A stretch of 64,000 nt of DNA from Parus major (Eukaryota > Chordata > Aves > Passeriformes > Paridae). A model generated the notes under the pieces. The model was not told the origin of the DNA and ran no database searches. It worked only from the letters and a program-made list of their open reading frames with translations. Numbering within the stretch: position 1 is the first letter of the stretch; every line of letters starts with the position of its first letter. Where the stretch lies: NCBI RefSeq assembly GCF_001522545.3, contig NC_031770.1, forward strand, positions 4,090,281 to 4,154,280, read 5' to 3'. Shown here one piece after another: positions 48,836-59,890 of the stretch. The position numbers and the translations under genes are program-made.

Positions 48836-51800
48836 ACTGAGAACTAAAACATGCCTTTACCATTTCACTCTAATACCCTGTGAAAATGCTGCTGCACCCT
48901 CTTACTCTGTAACTCTTAGCGGGAGGTGAAAATTGTGCTCCTGATTGCTGTTTTATGGAACGGGATATTCATTTACTCCTGAGTGGCCAATGCAAAAGGG
49001 AAAGTGAGTTCAGTGCAATAAATGTGGTGAGGGACTGAATTTGAGCAGTGCTCTTTCCGTGCTTTGTGGGCTGCCTGACCTTCAGCTGAAACCACGACAT
49101 TTTGCATAGTCCAACCAATACTTTAGGAAAAAAAAAAAGCAAGCAGCAGAAGGTACCAGTTAGATTTGCCAGGTATGAGACAATATAAAAGCAATGAAAC
49201 TTTGAGGACACAGGAGAGTTTGTTGCCATCTCTGCTGGTAGCAGTAATAATGCCTTGCATTTAGCAGGCACTGTAAGAGCTGTCAGGGTTAGGCAGCCAC
49301 TGTAACTTATCCTCGGTGCTGCAGCGCTGCCACACAGCTCCACATAGGCCACTTTTGTTCATTTAGGGCTCTTTCATGTAGACAGACTGAAGAGTCTTTC
49401 TTTCAGTACTAAAGAAAGATGATGTGTCTGTGATGGTTAACGCTCAGGAGAACCCTTCGAGACAAAGAAGTGGGAATGGGCTGAGAAATCTGCAGGGCTT
49501 TGCTGAGTCCTGCAGAGGGACCAGGCTGCAGAGCTGAGCTGGACACCTCCTGTCTCAGGAGACTTCACTTCTGTTCCGTCAGGCTTTGATGCAAAAACAG
49601 CTTTGCTCTGCAATCTGACCAGAAAGGAGGTCCCATTGCACAGCTCATTACACATCAGAAGAGCCCCAAGCTCAGCCCCAACACTAGGAAAGCCAATCCT
49701 ATAAAATGGTCTTGTCCAGATTTGGACTTTCAGCCAAACCTGCCGTATTTTCATCCAGACATACCTTCCTAGAAAATGGCTCAGCAGCCAGATAGGGAAT
49801 TTGCCAATGGGAACAGTGATTTAGTATCATCAACATAGGTGAAGACTACAAGGAAACTCAGAACAAGCAGGTGAATTAGAAGAAAAAATTCACTGATGAC
49901 AAGTGTAAGCAATGCCTCCTACAAAGCACAATGGAAAATTGGCATTGGGCACACATATTCCCTGTCACTGCCTGTGGCCAGGGAGAACTTAGCTTAAAGA
50001 GCTGAAAGAAAATTCTCCATACCTAGTACATAAAGCTAAATAAATAAATAAAGTATTAAGAAGGAGAAGGATGTGACAGAAAACCAGACTGAACATATTC
50101 TAGTAATGGGGTCTCTTTAATGTGAGTTAATGGTTGCCTTCAACTGGGTCATTGGTCTGTAGCAAATAACAGCTCTGCACAAAGCCAGTGGGTGTCAGAT
50201 GTCTTTTTTTTGTGTGTGAAAGGAGAAAGTCATTTATGTAAGGAGGTAGCTGGGAACAATAGGAGCCACTGTCCCTGCCAAGGTCTGATCCCAAGACAAA
50301 TCTTTGGGCAGAGGTGGGATAACCCAGCTGCTACTGAATGGGTGTGAGCACGGCTTGGCAAGGTCTAGGAGGGGGTGTGTGGCTGGGAAAGGAGCAAATG
50401 GTGAGCAGAGCAGCAGAGATCCCTGTGGCTCAGAAAGGATTGGCAGGACAGAGTCCTGCCAGCAACAGGACTTTCCACTGTTTGCTCCTGCTGTGTTTGG
50501 GGCTCCACAGTAATGAGCATTCTTTGCAAATAAACAGGTTGTGTCAAGGTGCATACCTGGCTTGTGTCATCCATTGCTCCTGCTGAAGGAAAACATCCTA
50601 CAAGGCCTTAAATATTGATTTACTTCTCAGACCAAAGGGGAAGCTGTTCACTGTATTTGCCAACATACCCTTATCGCTGAGGAACAGCAGTAATGGGTTC
50701 AGAAGAGGGTGTGGAGAAGAAATGAAATGACAAACAGCAGAGAAGTTTCGGTAGAGAGTTTGAAATGTGTAGGTGTGTTTCATCTGCAAGTAGGGTGAGT
50801 AAGTGGGGATGCAACAGGAGCATTCCTCTCAAGAGTGGAAGGGGATCATCTCATGCACAATCCACATCCCTTAACACAAGGCAAAAACACCCTCAGTGAA
50901 ACTGAGAGAAACGGAAAAAAGGAATTTTTTTTTAAAAAAAGCAATGCCTCCATATACAGCTACCTGGAAAATGCTTTGCTACAGAAAGCCACTGAGACCA
51001 AATACCTCAAGACCATCAAAACAGGACCCAAGATCTATAAGAATAAAGGCATGCAGATGACCATCTTGTTTCTAAGCAGACAGAAGTCCTTATATTTCCA
51101 GACATAAACAAACCAGCCTGGCAGAAATAATACATAATTATCTGTAACTCTTTTTTCATACTATCCTGAAAACACCTGGAACTGATCCATAGGTTAAAGA
51201 AGACACTGGGTAGAAGTACTGGACATTATAGATGATGATGATGAAGGAAGTATTCTCTAGAATGAACTTTTGAAAATACAAAGTAGGCTGTGACTTGCAT
51301 TAGCATAGCAGAATGTCTCTGAACACTGGGAACTTAAGGTGGTGGGATAGGATTTCATATACTCTATGAATCTGAGCAAGTACAGCCAATTCTCTTGCAC
51401 TTCAGTATTCTATTATTACAACTTGGGGCTGATTCTGAAGAATTCCTGACTTCCCATGGTGTTTTCATTAGTTCCAAATACAAATAGGATGGATCCCTGA
51501 GAGTGATACTTCTTAGCATGAGTGAAAGTGGCAGAACCAGATTCAATGCACAGAGAAGAAAATTATTGAGCCATGTTTAACTGCTCAGGACACCTCTTGC
51601 AGATCAGGGTGTCTTTGATTTATTCTCCCACACCCACACTCCAGTCTCTGGATTTGGAAAGCTGCTAACTGCACCTGAAAAACAGCAATTCCTGTAAAGA
51701 AAGAAACTAAACACACTTTGCTTTTGTGTGCAAGGGAAGCATTAACAGGACATCAACCAAGTCAATACTTTAAAAAACTTGCTGTGGCCATGATCAAAAG

Positions 51801-52789
51801 AAAAACATCTGTGCACACAGCTCTATGTGTAGGAATGGAGCCCCACAGACCATGGGAGGTCGGTGCTGCACCAGCTGTTCCAGCCAGGAGGCCTTTTGGG
51901 TGCCCTCTCCTTGTCCAGACAGCACAAGATAGCAGAGAGATCTTGGCACCAGCACATGCAGCTGTGTAAGAGCTTTGCAGAGACAGACCCACAACAGCAG
52001 GAGAGCAACCTTCCTTGTCCTTCACTACAAGGAGCACTGATAGGAAGGGCAGGCTGCCTTTGGGTGACACTTCAGCATGGGGCAAAGCATGCAACTCTCT
52101 TGTTCAGCTACCTCAGACAGAGCCAGTCACTCCCCACAAACCCCAAAACACATGTGAGGATGAAGCCCTGGGCCTGGAGGATGGTGTCTCCCTCAGTGCA
52201 GTGGGCTGGGAGAGGGTCTGCCCCTGGCAGGAGTGACTGCCCAGCAGGACCTGCTCTAAGGTAGGGCTGGCCCGCAGAGCAAACTGCCAGCAAAGCCTCG
52301 TCCAGCAGGGAACTAATTTAGTCTCTTGTACAGTTGATGAATGAAGAATTTCCTCTTGGGACTAAATTACAGGCCTTGTCAGGGTTGCTCTTTCGTGATC
52401 TGTTATTTAGATGTAATTTTCCAACAGGGCTGGAACACATAGCCATGAGCTAGAATAGTATTTGCTGTGAACAGCTGCCACACACCGTCCTTCACTTCCC
52501 ACACCCTTTCCACCCTCCCTGGTACCCCCCTCCTTCCCTCCCTCCTGACACACATGCAAGACCCACTAGGCACAACTCACACTGCATCTGTTAGATCCTG
52601 GTTGAGGTCCTTAATTAAACCACAAGAATGGCATTTGCCCACCTTCCCTGCGCCCCTGTTGTACAAAGAGTCCCGTCTTGTTTGAACACGCTTAAAAACA
52701 GACAAGAAGGCTTTTTTCAGACTCTGATGATTACAACCCTGTGTCAATCTTTTCCCCCTTTGGCTTGAAGATAGACTTGTGATCCTCCT
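48836..52789. other. Non-coding stretch with short simple repeats
   Basis: A short AAAT repeat lies at 50037-50053 and a (GAT)n repeat at 51231-51243. The stretch at about 49236-49270 slightly resembles the 3' tails of old L3/MIR3 elements. GC-richer sequence at 51830-52270 yields several overlapping open frames on both strands with no domain. No gene is supported. Confidence 0.5.
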
Positions 52790-53140
52790 TTGGCTTTTTG
52801 AACTGCTGGAAGCTGTGTAAACACACAGCGTGTCAGTAAAGCTCTGCTGACCTAATGGCTGCTAAGTGCAAAACGATTCCCTTCAAACTCCCAGATCTCA
52901 CCTGTTTCGGGGTCATTAGCGATGAGGTCTGAAAGCAAAGGCAGGAACATTCTAGTTGGCCATTTACCTAATGAAGAAATGGCCGGGTAGGACTATTTAA
53001 AGGAGTTTTCTAACAGCTCAGTAATTGTTTTGGGCTTTAATCCCAGGATGCTCTCTCCAGTTAGAAGGATGACTACTTTAATGTGGGGCAGTAAATCCGA
53101 ATGCTGAAAGACCATGTTACAATAGACCCTTCTGGAAGTC
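52790..53140. promoter_or_regulatory. Candidate enhancer block A
   Basis: Repeat-free sequence with homeodomain-type cores: TAATTG (53022-53027) and a K50/Otx-Pitx-type TAATCC inside GGGCTTTAATCCCAGG (53038-53043). TTAGCGATGAG and GGCCATTTACC words are also present. No plausible open frame. It lies upstream of the CpG-dense, CTCF-like patch. Regulatory status is inferred. Confidence 0.3.
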
Positions 53141-53329
53141 CCTCAGCTAGACCTGCAGTATAGACCCACAGAGCATGGAAGGAATCCAAAACTCAGGACT
53201 CTGTTTTATCCACTTGCACACCCTCACGCCTTTCCTCCATGTGCTCAGAAGCAGCAAGCTGTCCAGCCTGCAGGACTGGAAGTCCTGTAATGAGGAGCTG
53301 GGACCCATTTTGTGTAAGTGACGATGACC

Positions 53330-53520
53330 AAATAGCCTAAAATAATTTTCCAACGTAATGCTGGTGTGGAACCTAAACAAATCAAATTGCTGCTGACAGC
53401 AAATTATATCGTTTTAGAATAGCATAAAGGAGCTCGGAGGAGAAAAGGGTTGAGGGATGAATTTGAACTCATTAACATGCATGGATAGACCCAGTATCTT
53501 ATTTTACAGCGTTCCTGATG
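53330..53520. promoter_or_regulatory. Candidate enhancer block B
   Basis: AT-rich, repeat-free block containing a small perfect hairpin (TTGCTG-CTGA-CAGCAA, about 53387-53402), 'aaattatatcgttttagaat', and 'actcattaacatgcatgg' with POU/homeodomain-like words. It directly precedes the CpG-dense patch. The call rests on texture and motif content only. Confidence 0.28.
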
Positions 53521-53569
53521 ATCCCTGGCACTTTGACACTACCCAAACATAAGTCCCATGTGATCACCT

Positions 53570-53885
53570 TGGCACCTGCAGGCTCGGTTCACACTGCCGA
53601 GCCTCAGGCCGAGCAAAGAGCCCTGAGCACAAGCGCAAGGAGCTCCTGAGCACAGACCCCGTGGGGGACACCGAGGCTTGCGGGTACCGGCTGGATGCCC
53701 TGGGGAAAAGGGTTTCCATCGACAGCGGTTCCCCGTGCGCTCCGGACTCGCTGCTGCTCCCCGGGGAAGGCGCTCGGGAGCGCGGCGGACAGGCCATAGA
53801 AACATCGCCATCTACTGACAGCGGCGGGCCCAGCGCTGCCGGGAGCGGGACACGCGGGATGCCAGCGCATCCCACCGCTGCTGCT
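53570..53885. promoter_or_regulatory. CpG-dense patch (small CpG island)
   Basis: Roughly 30 CpG dinucleotides in about 310 bases by hand count, the highest CpG density in the window and close to expectation without methylation-driven loss. No coding sequence or splice-bounded exon is recognisable. Open frames on both strands reflect GC content only. The patch contains a CTCF-like site and may be an orphan CpG island, an unmethylated insulator, or the promoter of an unidentified non-coding transcript. Confidence 0.55.
53804..53818 (-). promoter_or_regulatory. CTCF-like binding site
   Basis: On the minus strand the sequence reads TCAGTAGATGGCGAT. It matches the 15-base CTCF core consensus CCASYAGRKGGCRSY at 13 positions, including the critical AG..GGC part. 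It sits inside the CpG-dense patch, where it would be sensitive to methylation because the core overlaps a CpG. Known vertebrate CTCF sites of the AGATGGC subtype are common. Occupancy is inferred. Confidence 0.5.
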
Positions 53886-54213
53886 CCTTAGAATTCCACA
53901 GAATTGTTCTATAGTGCCTTTACAGCCGCTCCCGAGCCTCGGCATCGCGCCGTGCTGTGGCAACCTCCCTGCTAGAGAGCACCGAAATCCTACTGCAAAC
54001 CTACTCCTTTCCCTGCACATAAACCTCCTGCCAGCAGATTGATATTTTCTTAGATTTGTCTGTGATTTATCCTCAGTCCATGTGTTTGGCCTTGTAGAAC
54101 ATTAACCAGACCGAGGTGCTGAGTTAGGTCCTGTTTCCCTAAATAACTGGACAAACCAAAAGGGCACACCAGTCTCCCAAAGGCCATCGGTCTGTGCCAG
54201 CTGCAGCTGGCTT
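53886..54213. other. Non-coding stretch
   Basis: CpG density falls off here. No gene, repeat or distinctive motif is recognised before the minisatellite. Confidence 0.5.
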
Positions 54214-54285
54214 GTGAGCAGGACCCTGTGTGAGCAGGACCCTGTGTGAGCAGGACCCTGTGTGAGCAGAACCCTGTGTGAGCAA
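54214..54285 (+). repeat. Minisatellite, 16-bp unit x 4.4
   Basis: Four tandem copies of GTGAGCAGGACCCTGT (starting at 54214, 54230, 54246 and 54262), followed by a partial GTGAGCA. Only the fourth copy has a substitution (AGAACCC). The uniformity indicates recent expansion. The minus-strand open frames here encode repetitive histidine/threonine-rich peptides and are artefacts of the repeat. Confidence 0.95.
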
Positions 54286-55458
54286 TTTTTATGGACACAC
54301 AGCTGGGTTTGCTCCATGCTTCTTGATGCATTAAATAATGAATGACTTCATGTAAGCTACAGTTCAGACTCCTGTGTCATGCCTGATGACAGTGACTCAG
54401 TCTGCAGGAAGTTTTCTGTTTGGTACAGTGTGATGGCAGAGGATTTAGTTCTGAGCCAGCTGTCCCAGCTACATCCCTTTGTGCCCATCAGCAGCAAGAT
54501 GACCCAGTGTTTTCACTGCCACAGCTTTGGATGCTCAATTAAGTGATATACAAGCTCTCAATTGAATGATATACAAGCTTTTAGAACTGGAAAACATGCA
54601 CAAAAGAGATTTCTTCTTTCAAAAACATTTTAAGAGCATAAATTAATTCAAAAGGTTTCTCCCAGTATCCACAGCTCTCCATGAGACAGCTCTGCCTTCT
54701 CTATAAGCCCCCAAATACTCTCCACCAATGAAGACCCAGGCAGGAAGTCTGCATTTCTACCTCACAAGGTCCCATGGTTTGTGTTTTGTGCATGCTCTGC
54801 CCTATTTTAAACCAACAGAAGCTCCCAGGGAAGGCTCAGAGAACAGCTTGGCAGGTTTGTGTTGAGCCCTGGCACTCACAAAGCCCCAGTCATGCAGCTA
54901 GACATCTTCTTTGGGAACAACACCTGCCTTTGCACAGCCTCCTCCCCATGAAATTTGTATTTCCAGAATTTCCTTGTTCCCAGGTCCTCGGGAGCACAAC
55001 TGCTCACCGTGAGGGATGTCTGGTTGCACTCCTTGAAACAAAATGCTCCAAGAAGTGGATGATGTTGGGGTTTGTAAACGTTGGCTCCTGTTGTGCCAAA
55101 ACAGATGGTGCAGGGCTGCTCATCCCAGGCAGGGGAAGGAGCAGCTACAGACACTGACAATCCCATCCCTGCCTGCTGAGGAAAAGAAGAGGTAAAGAGG
55201 AGCTATTCCATTTTTCACACAATTTCTTTACCACCACCTCCCTGTCTCATCTTACTTTCTCACAGCTCCTCTCCAGCATGAAGTCACTGTGAGCAGATGA
55301 GGAATAAGCACTTTGGAAGAACCTCAGCCAGTGCTGGTGGATTGCCATTGCTTCTCCAATTCATGCTTGTGGCCTGAAGTTTCCAGTGTCAGCTTGTGGT
55401 GACCACAGCCAGGAGAGTCCATGTGCCCCCTGAATCTCAAGATCAAAAACAAATGCAA
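54286..55458. other. Non-coding stretch with a 23-bp duplication
   Basis: Two adjacent 23-base units (54535-54557 and 54558-54580) share GATATACAAGCT and differ at three positions. Elsewhere nothing is recognised. The open frame at 54774-55157 has no domain and is opposed by another on the minus strand. Confidence 0.5.
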
Positions 55459-55756
55459 CACAGAATGGGTTGGAAGGGTCTCAAAGACTGTCTGGATCCA
55501 ACTCCCCTGCCATGGGCAGGGTCACTTTCCCCTATCCCACGTTGCTCCAAGCCCTGTCCAGCCTGGCCTTGGACACTTCCAGGGATGGGGCAGCCACAGC
55601 TTCTCTGGGCAATCTGTGCCAGGGCCTCACCATCCTCACAGGGAAGAATTTCTTCCTAATCTAAACCTGCCCTCTGTGTGTTTGAAGCCATTGGCCCTTG
55701 CAAAACAAGTCCCTCTCCAGCTCTTTTGCAGCCCTTTTAGGCACTGGAAGGCTGAC
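55459..55756 (-). mobile_element. CR1 LINE, 3'-end fragment
   Basis: Minus-strand CR1 3' end. The plus strand opens with CACAGAATGGGTTGGAAGGG and runs through 'ctgccatgggcagggtcact', 'gtccagcctggccttggaca', 'ggatggggcagccacagctt', 'cctcaccatcctcacaggga' and 'agaatttcttcctaatctaa'. It ends after 'aggcactggaaggctg'. About 300 bases are retained, with the 5' part missing. It has the same orientation as the copies at 6.2 and 17.7 kb. It contains no functional ORF2; the open frames over it are incidental. Confidence 0.94.
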
Positions 55757-56394
55757 CACTCATCACAGTGTCAGGATAGAAATGTCCAGCAGGTATAATC
55801 CCTAAGCCAATTGATCATTAGAGATCACTTGGTCACTAATGTGGGGAAATAAACCCCTGAGACTGTTTTAAATTCTCCTGGCAGAAAACAGCCTGGCCTC
55901 TCTTCCCCCCACCCAAAAAGAGAAGTGTGTTTTTGATGAAGGTGAGGATGTTCTCTGAATCTCTGTGGCACCTCTCCCTGCTGCCACCTCTGGATGCCTG
56001 GGAGAGGAGGAGTGACTGTACCTCTTGGCACAGAGGCAAGGAGGGATGCCTGAGCTCAGAGAATAGCACTGAGGAATTGCTTGACTCCTTTGACTCCTCA
56101 GTTAAGTCCCCACACCTCAGGGCTCCACTATGAATTCCACAGAGTGCCTGGTGCTTCCCTACATGACCTGTAGGATGATGTCCTGCTTTTCCTCACACTC
56201 ACTTCTTTTCCTCTGGTCTTAATGGGATTTGAAGGTACTTGAGCAACTTGGAAACCAAAAGTCAGCGAAAAACTTGCCCAAAGCCAGGCCTATTTTTGTG
56301 CAATTCCACCACTTTTTGGGCAGTCTCTGAGCCGACACATGCCTGCTAACAGCCTTGGCAATCCTGCTCCAAGAGCTTGAGAGCAGCTTTGATT
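55757..56394. other. Non-coding stretch
   Basis: No gene, repeat or distinctive regulatory motif is recognised. Confidence 0.5.
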
Positions 56395-56770
56395 CTTTCC
56401 ATTAATGGTCTCTTCAGAGCTACGCCCTCCAGCTACCACATCTCTTGCAGGCATAAACCCTGACATTCGGCATTTAGCACTGTTTTATTTACAGAGGGGG
56501 GTTGCTCTTGCTCTTCTCCCTCTCCCTCAATTAATAAGTCTCTGGAGATTTTATCTCCATTTTTATCTGCTGCAAACTCCTGGGCCCTTGCTGTATTTCC
56601 CCAGCCAGCAGCGCTGCTATCAGTGCCAAATATTTCAAGCTGTCAGGACATTACTGAACTGAAATTCCTTGAAGCCACTGACTGGTAGCTTAAAGGTGAA
56701 ACATTTAACTCTATTGCATTGGGGTTAATGACTCTGATGGCCCCTGCATTAGCTTATTCCTGGTGGCCAG
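56395..56770. promoter_or_regulatory. Candidate conserved non-coding element
   Basis: Repeat-free block with AT-rich and pyrimidine-rich words typical of developmental enhancers: 'tcaattaataagtctctgga' near 56528, 'gattttatctcc', 'gtgccaaatatttcaagctg' and 'ggggttaatgactctgatgg'. The one open frame (85 codons, 56405-56662) has no domain. Regulatory function is inferred from texture. Confidence 0.3.
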
Positions 56771-59759
56771 TTGCTGCTGGTGGCAGCGTGGGGAAATCAC
56801 AGAGTCCATCCTGGAGCAGCTCGGTCCTCCAGATCCTGTCCCTCACCATGACTTGCCACCTCACTCCAGATTCCTTAGGATTTTCCTGAAAATGTGATCT
56901 GTGTTGCATTTTTTCATACTTCTCAGTTTGTCCCTACTAGGTGAAGGGGTGGGGTCAGGTCTGTTTTTAGCATATTTTTCCTTTGGTTTTTAAAGTTTAT
57001 TTAAACTGACTCACATTTAATTGTCCTAAGGTAAACAGATGAATCACCCAGGGGGGGATACACCTCCAAAGGTCAGGGTTCAAAGCAAGTTTTTTTACTT
57101 TCTTTCTTTTCCTTGGGCTTAAATAAGGAAAACTGGGTTGGTTGGAAAATAAAACTATTTTATTTGGTAGTTCAGCAGACAGTGACTCAGATTTTTTAGT
57201 TTCCTGAACTTTTTACTTTTATATAAGTAAGACCCTTGATAAACAGGTATTGGGCCCACACCTGTCATGGAAAGAGCAGCAGGAGTTCAGCACAGTGTGG
57301 TAACAGAAGCTCTCTTGTTCTGCCGCTGGAATTAGCTGCTTGGCTACAGGGAGATTCTTGATAACTCCTAATTTGAGCCTTTCAGACCAAGTGTGCTGCA
57401 GGGCCCCTTTTCTTTCCCTTTTGGAAAGATCATAATCAGCCAATGAGAAAACATTATTTAAAAACAAAAACCAAACCCAAAAAAACCAGAAGAAGAAAAG
57501 AGCCACAAGTTAAATTTTGCTTCTGGAAAATGTTGTCCCTTGAAATCCCTCGATAACTCGCTACTTGAATTTTTCTCTCCTATTAAAACCCATTCCCGGT
57601 AAAGAGTTGCTATTTCTGACCCCGTTTGTCTGTGTGGGATGTGTCTCCTGCTCTGTGTTGATAGTGTTGGCTGCAGAGCTGCTGCTGGTGTGGGGTGAGG
57701 TTGTCAGAAAACAGACTGTACTTTTGTATTTCCCAACATTTCCACTTTGATCTGGTTTCCGGGCTCGGAGCTATCTCAGGTCATGCTAACAGCACCTGTA
57801 GCCCTGCATGAAAAACCTTGCTCGGTTGAGTTTTTGTGCTGATCCCTTCCCTCCTGTCAGTAATAGAGAGAAAAAAGAGGCTTTGGAGACACAAGGCTGC
57901 AGAAGCCACACCACAGGAAGAGTGATGGAGAGATATTTGCAGCTTTCCTCCACCATGCCAGACAGCTCGAGGACCATCATGTGATCTGGTCAGAGATTGC
58001 TCAGCAGAAAGGACAAACTGAGCATTTCTGAGCCTCCATTCAGCTCTAGGATGAGTGACAAGACTCTTTGGCCGTGCTTGCTAGATCTTCAGTCCATCAT
58101 TTCCTGTAGAACATGAGGGATACCTGCTTCCTTCTTGTTCTCCATCAAAAAACAGGTCCCCAAAGTTCCTCTGATTTTGGGAACTGAGGTGCATCACTCT
58201 GCCAGTACAGGCAGGCAGGGTTTTCCCACAAGTTCCTGATTTACAAATGTTTTGTACTTCCCTGTCTGTAAAATATGGAGGGTAATACTTCCACAAGATC
58301 CCTCTGAGATATTCAACTACCATGGTCATGCTTTGATTGGATACATTTCTTCATGTAAAAATGTAAGGAAATAGTAATTTTTTTCACTGCATTTCTCTTG
58401 ATAAATTTGAGAGCTCTGAAACTAGAAACAAAAGGGAGAAAATCCACATTTCTAAATAATCCAAAATATTAATTTAAATAGAAAGATGCTCTTCATAAAT
58501 TTGTATAACTAACAATGTATTTCATTGTTTTCTTTTGCTTTTTTAATGACCAGCTCTTTCCTCTGGCATGCTAGGACTATTTAGATGTGAACTGACAGAG
58601 GAGAAACCTTGTGAAAAAGAAGCAGGAGTAACCCAAAGAGCAACTCCTGCTTCATTTTGGTGACATTTGGTGAATGATAGATTAATAAAATGATTGGAAG
58701 AACCCATTCCTGCTTTTCATTACTATTTAGGTTGCAGCATAACCTAATAGGCAATATTCCAGTATTTTGTAACCAAAAGTTTTCCCCACTTTGACCTAAA
58801 AATGATATAGCGAACTTGAGGACTACCTCAATCAAACATTTAGTTTGTCAGGTCTCTGAGCACCCACAAACACTGGAAGAGTCTCCAGGAGACTGGACCT
58901 TTGGTGTGGTCCAGTCTGATCATTCCTCTGCTCTTTTGTCCCTCTTTGCTCACTCTGAATTCCAGGAGCACTGTCAACAGTCTGATCTCAGAAAAGATTA
59001 TTTTTAAAATTAGTTTATAAATGCAGAGATTAGAAATCCAGTTTAGGGGAGTGAGGTTTGAAAACATGGTCCCCAAACCCTCAGGGGTTCGTTTACTTGT
59101 TGTCCCTGGCTTTCACAAAACCAGGTTTGGTCAGCCCCAGGCACCAACAGACAGGGACAGGGGTGGAAACTCTCAGCAACAGTTGCTTGGAATGTTCTGC
59201 AGAGGCAAACAGTATTTAGTACTAAATCCATAAACCTCTCTCTAGCTGATATGTGAAGCCTAGCAGCTGCTTCCCTAGAAAAAACCCCAACTATTTCCAT
59301 ATTTCATCCTCATGCCCTTTTGGGTTGCTCAAAGCAACCCCCAAAGCCACTCTGTCTCACACCTGAAAGGAATCTCTTGGTTCCAGACGCACTGAACATA
59401 CCCCATGAAATCTGTTCCTGTTTGTTTTGCACTTATTTGCTGTCTCAAACCATCTTAACCAGAGCCATGGGAGGCCCTGGCTTTCCTCACACAGAAAGCC
59501 TCGGTCTTCACAGGAACACCTTCTCCTTGTCATGCTGCCATTCCCAGCCTCCGGAGGAAGCACAAGCCTAGAGCCAAGTTCTCTCAACATTTTGGAAATC
59601 AAAGGGAACACTCAGCAACATGGGCTCTGTTTGTATTTACACGAAGTTCCCGCAGGCTCCGTGGGCTTTTCCCTCTTGTTCTCACTCTTTTCTTTCCAGC
59701 AGTGGCTGTGTACTTGGGAACACGGAGCTGCTCTGTGTATTTCTTTAGTTCTGCCTCTA
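56771..59759. other. Non-coding stretch
   Basis: No gene or confident transposon. AT-rich sequence predominates at 56930-57230 and 58330-58830. Open frames are short and featureless. Confidence 0.5.
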
Positions 59760-59890
59760 TTAGCAGCTTCCGTCCGCCGTTCCAGCCCGAGCGCAGGGAC
59801 CTGGCAGCGAGGAGATCAAACAAACACAGCTGCTCCCGCGTCCCTCCCGCTCGCCGCTCCCCGAGCCCATGGCAGCCACGGTGCAGGTGG
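59760..59890. promoter_or_regulatory. Small CpG-rich patch
   Basis: About 13 CpG dinucleotides in 125 bases by hand count, in otherwise CpG-poor surroundings. It includes a start-codon context CCCATGG at 59866-59872, followed after six codons by CAG|GTGGAA, a possible but weak splice donor. No downstream exon is recognised. It may be a minor promoter or a GC-rich regulatory element. Confidence 0.3.
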
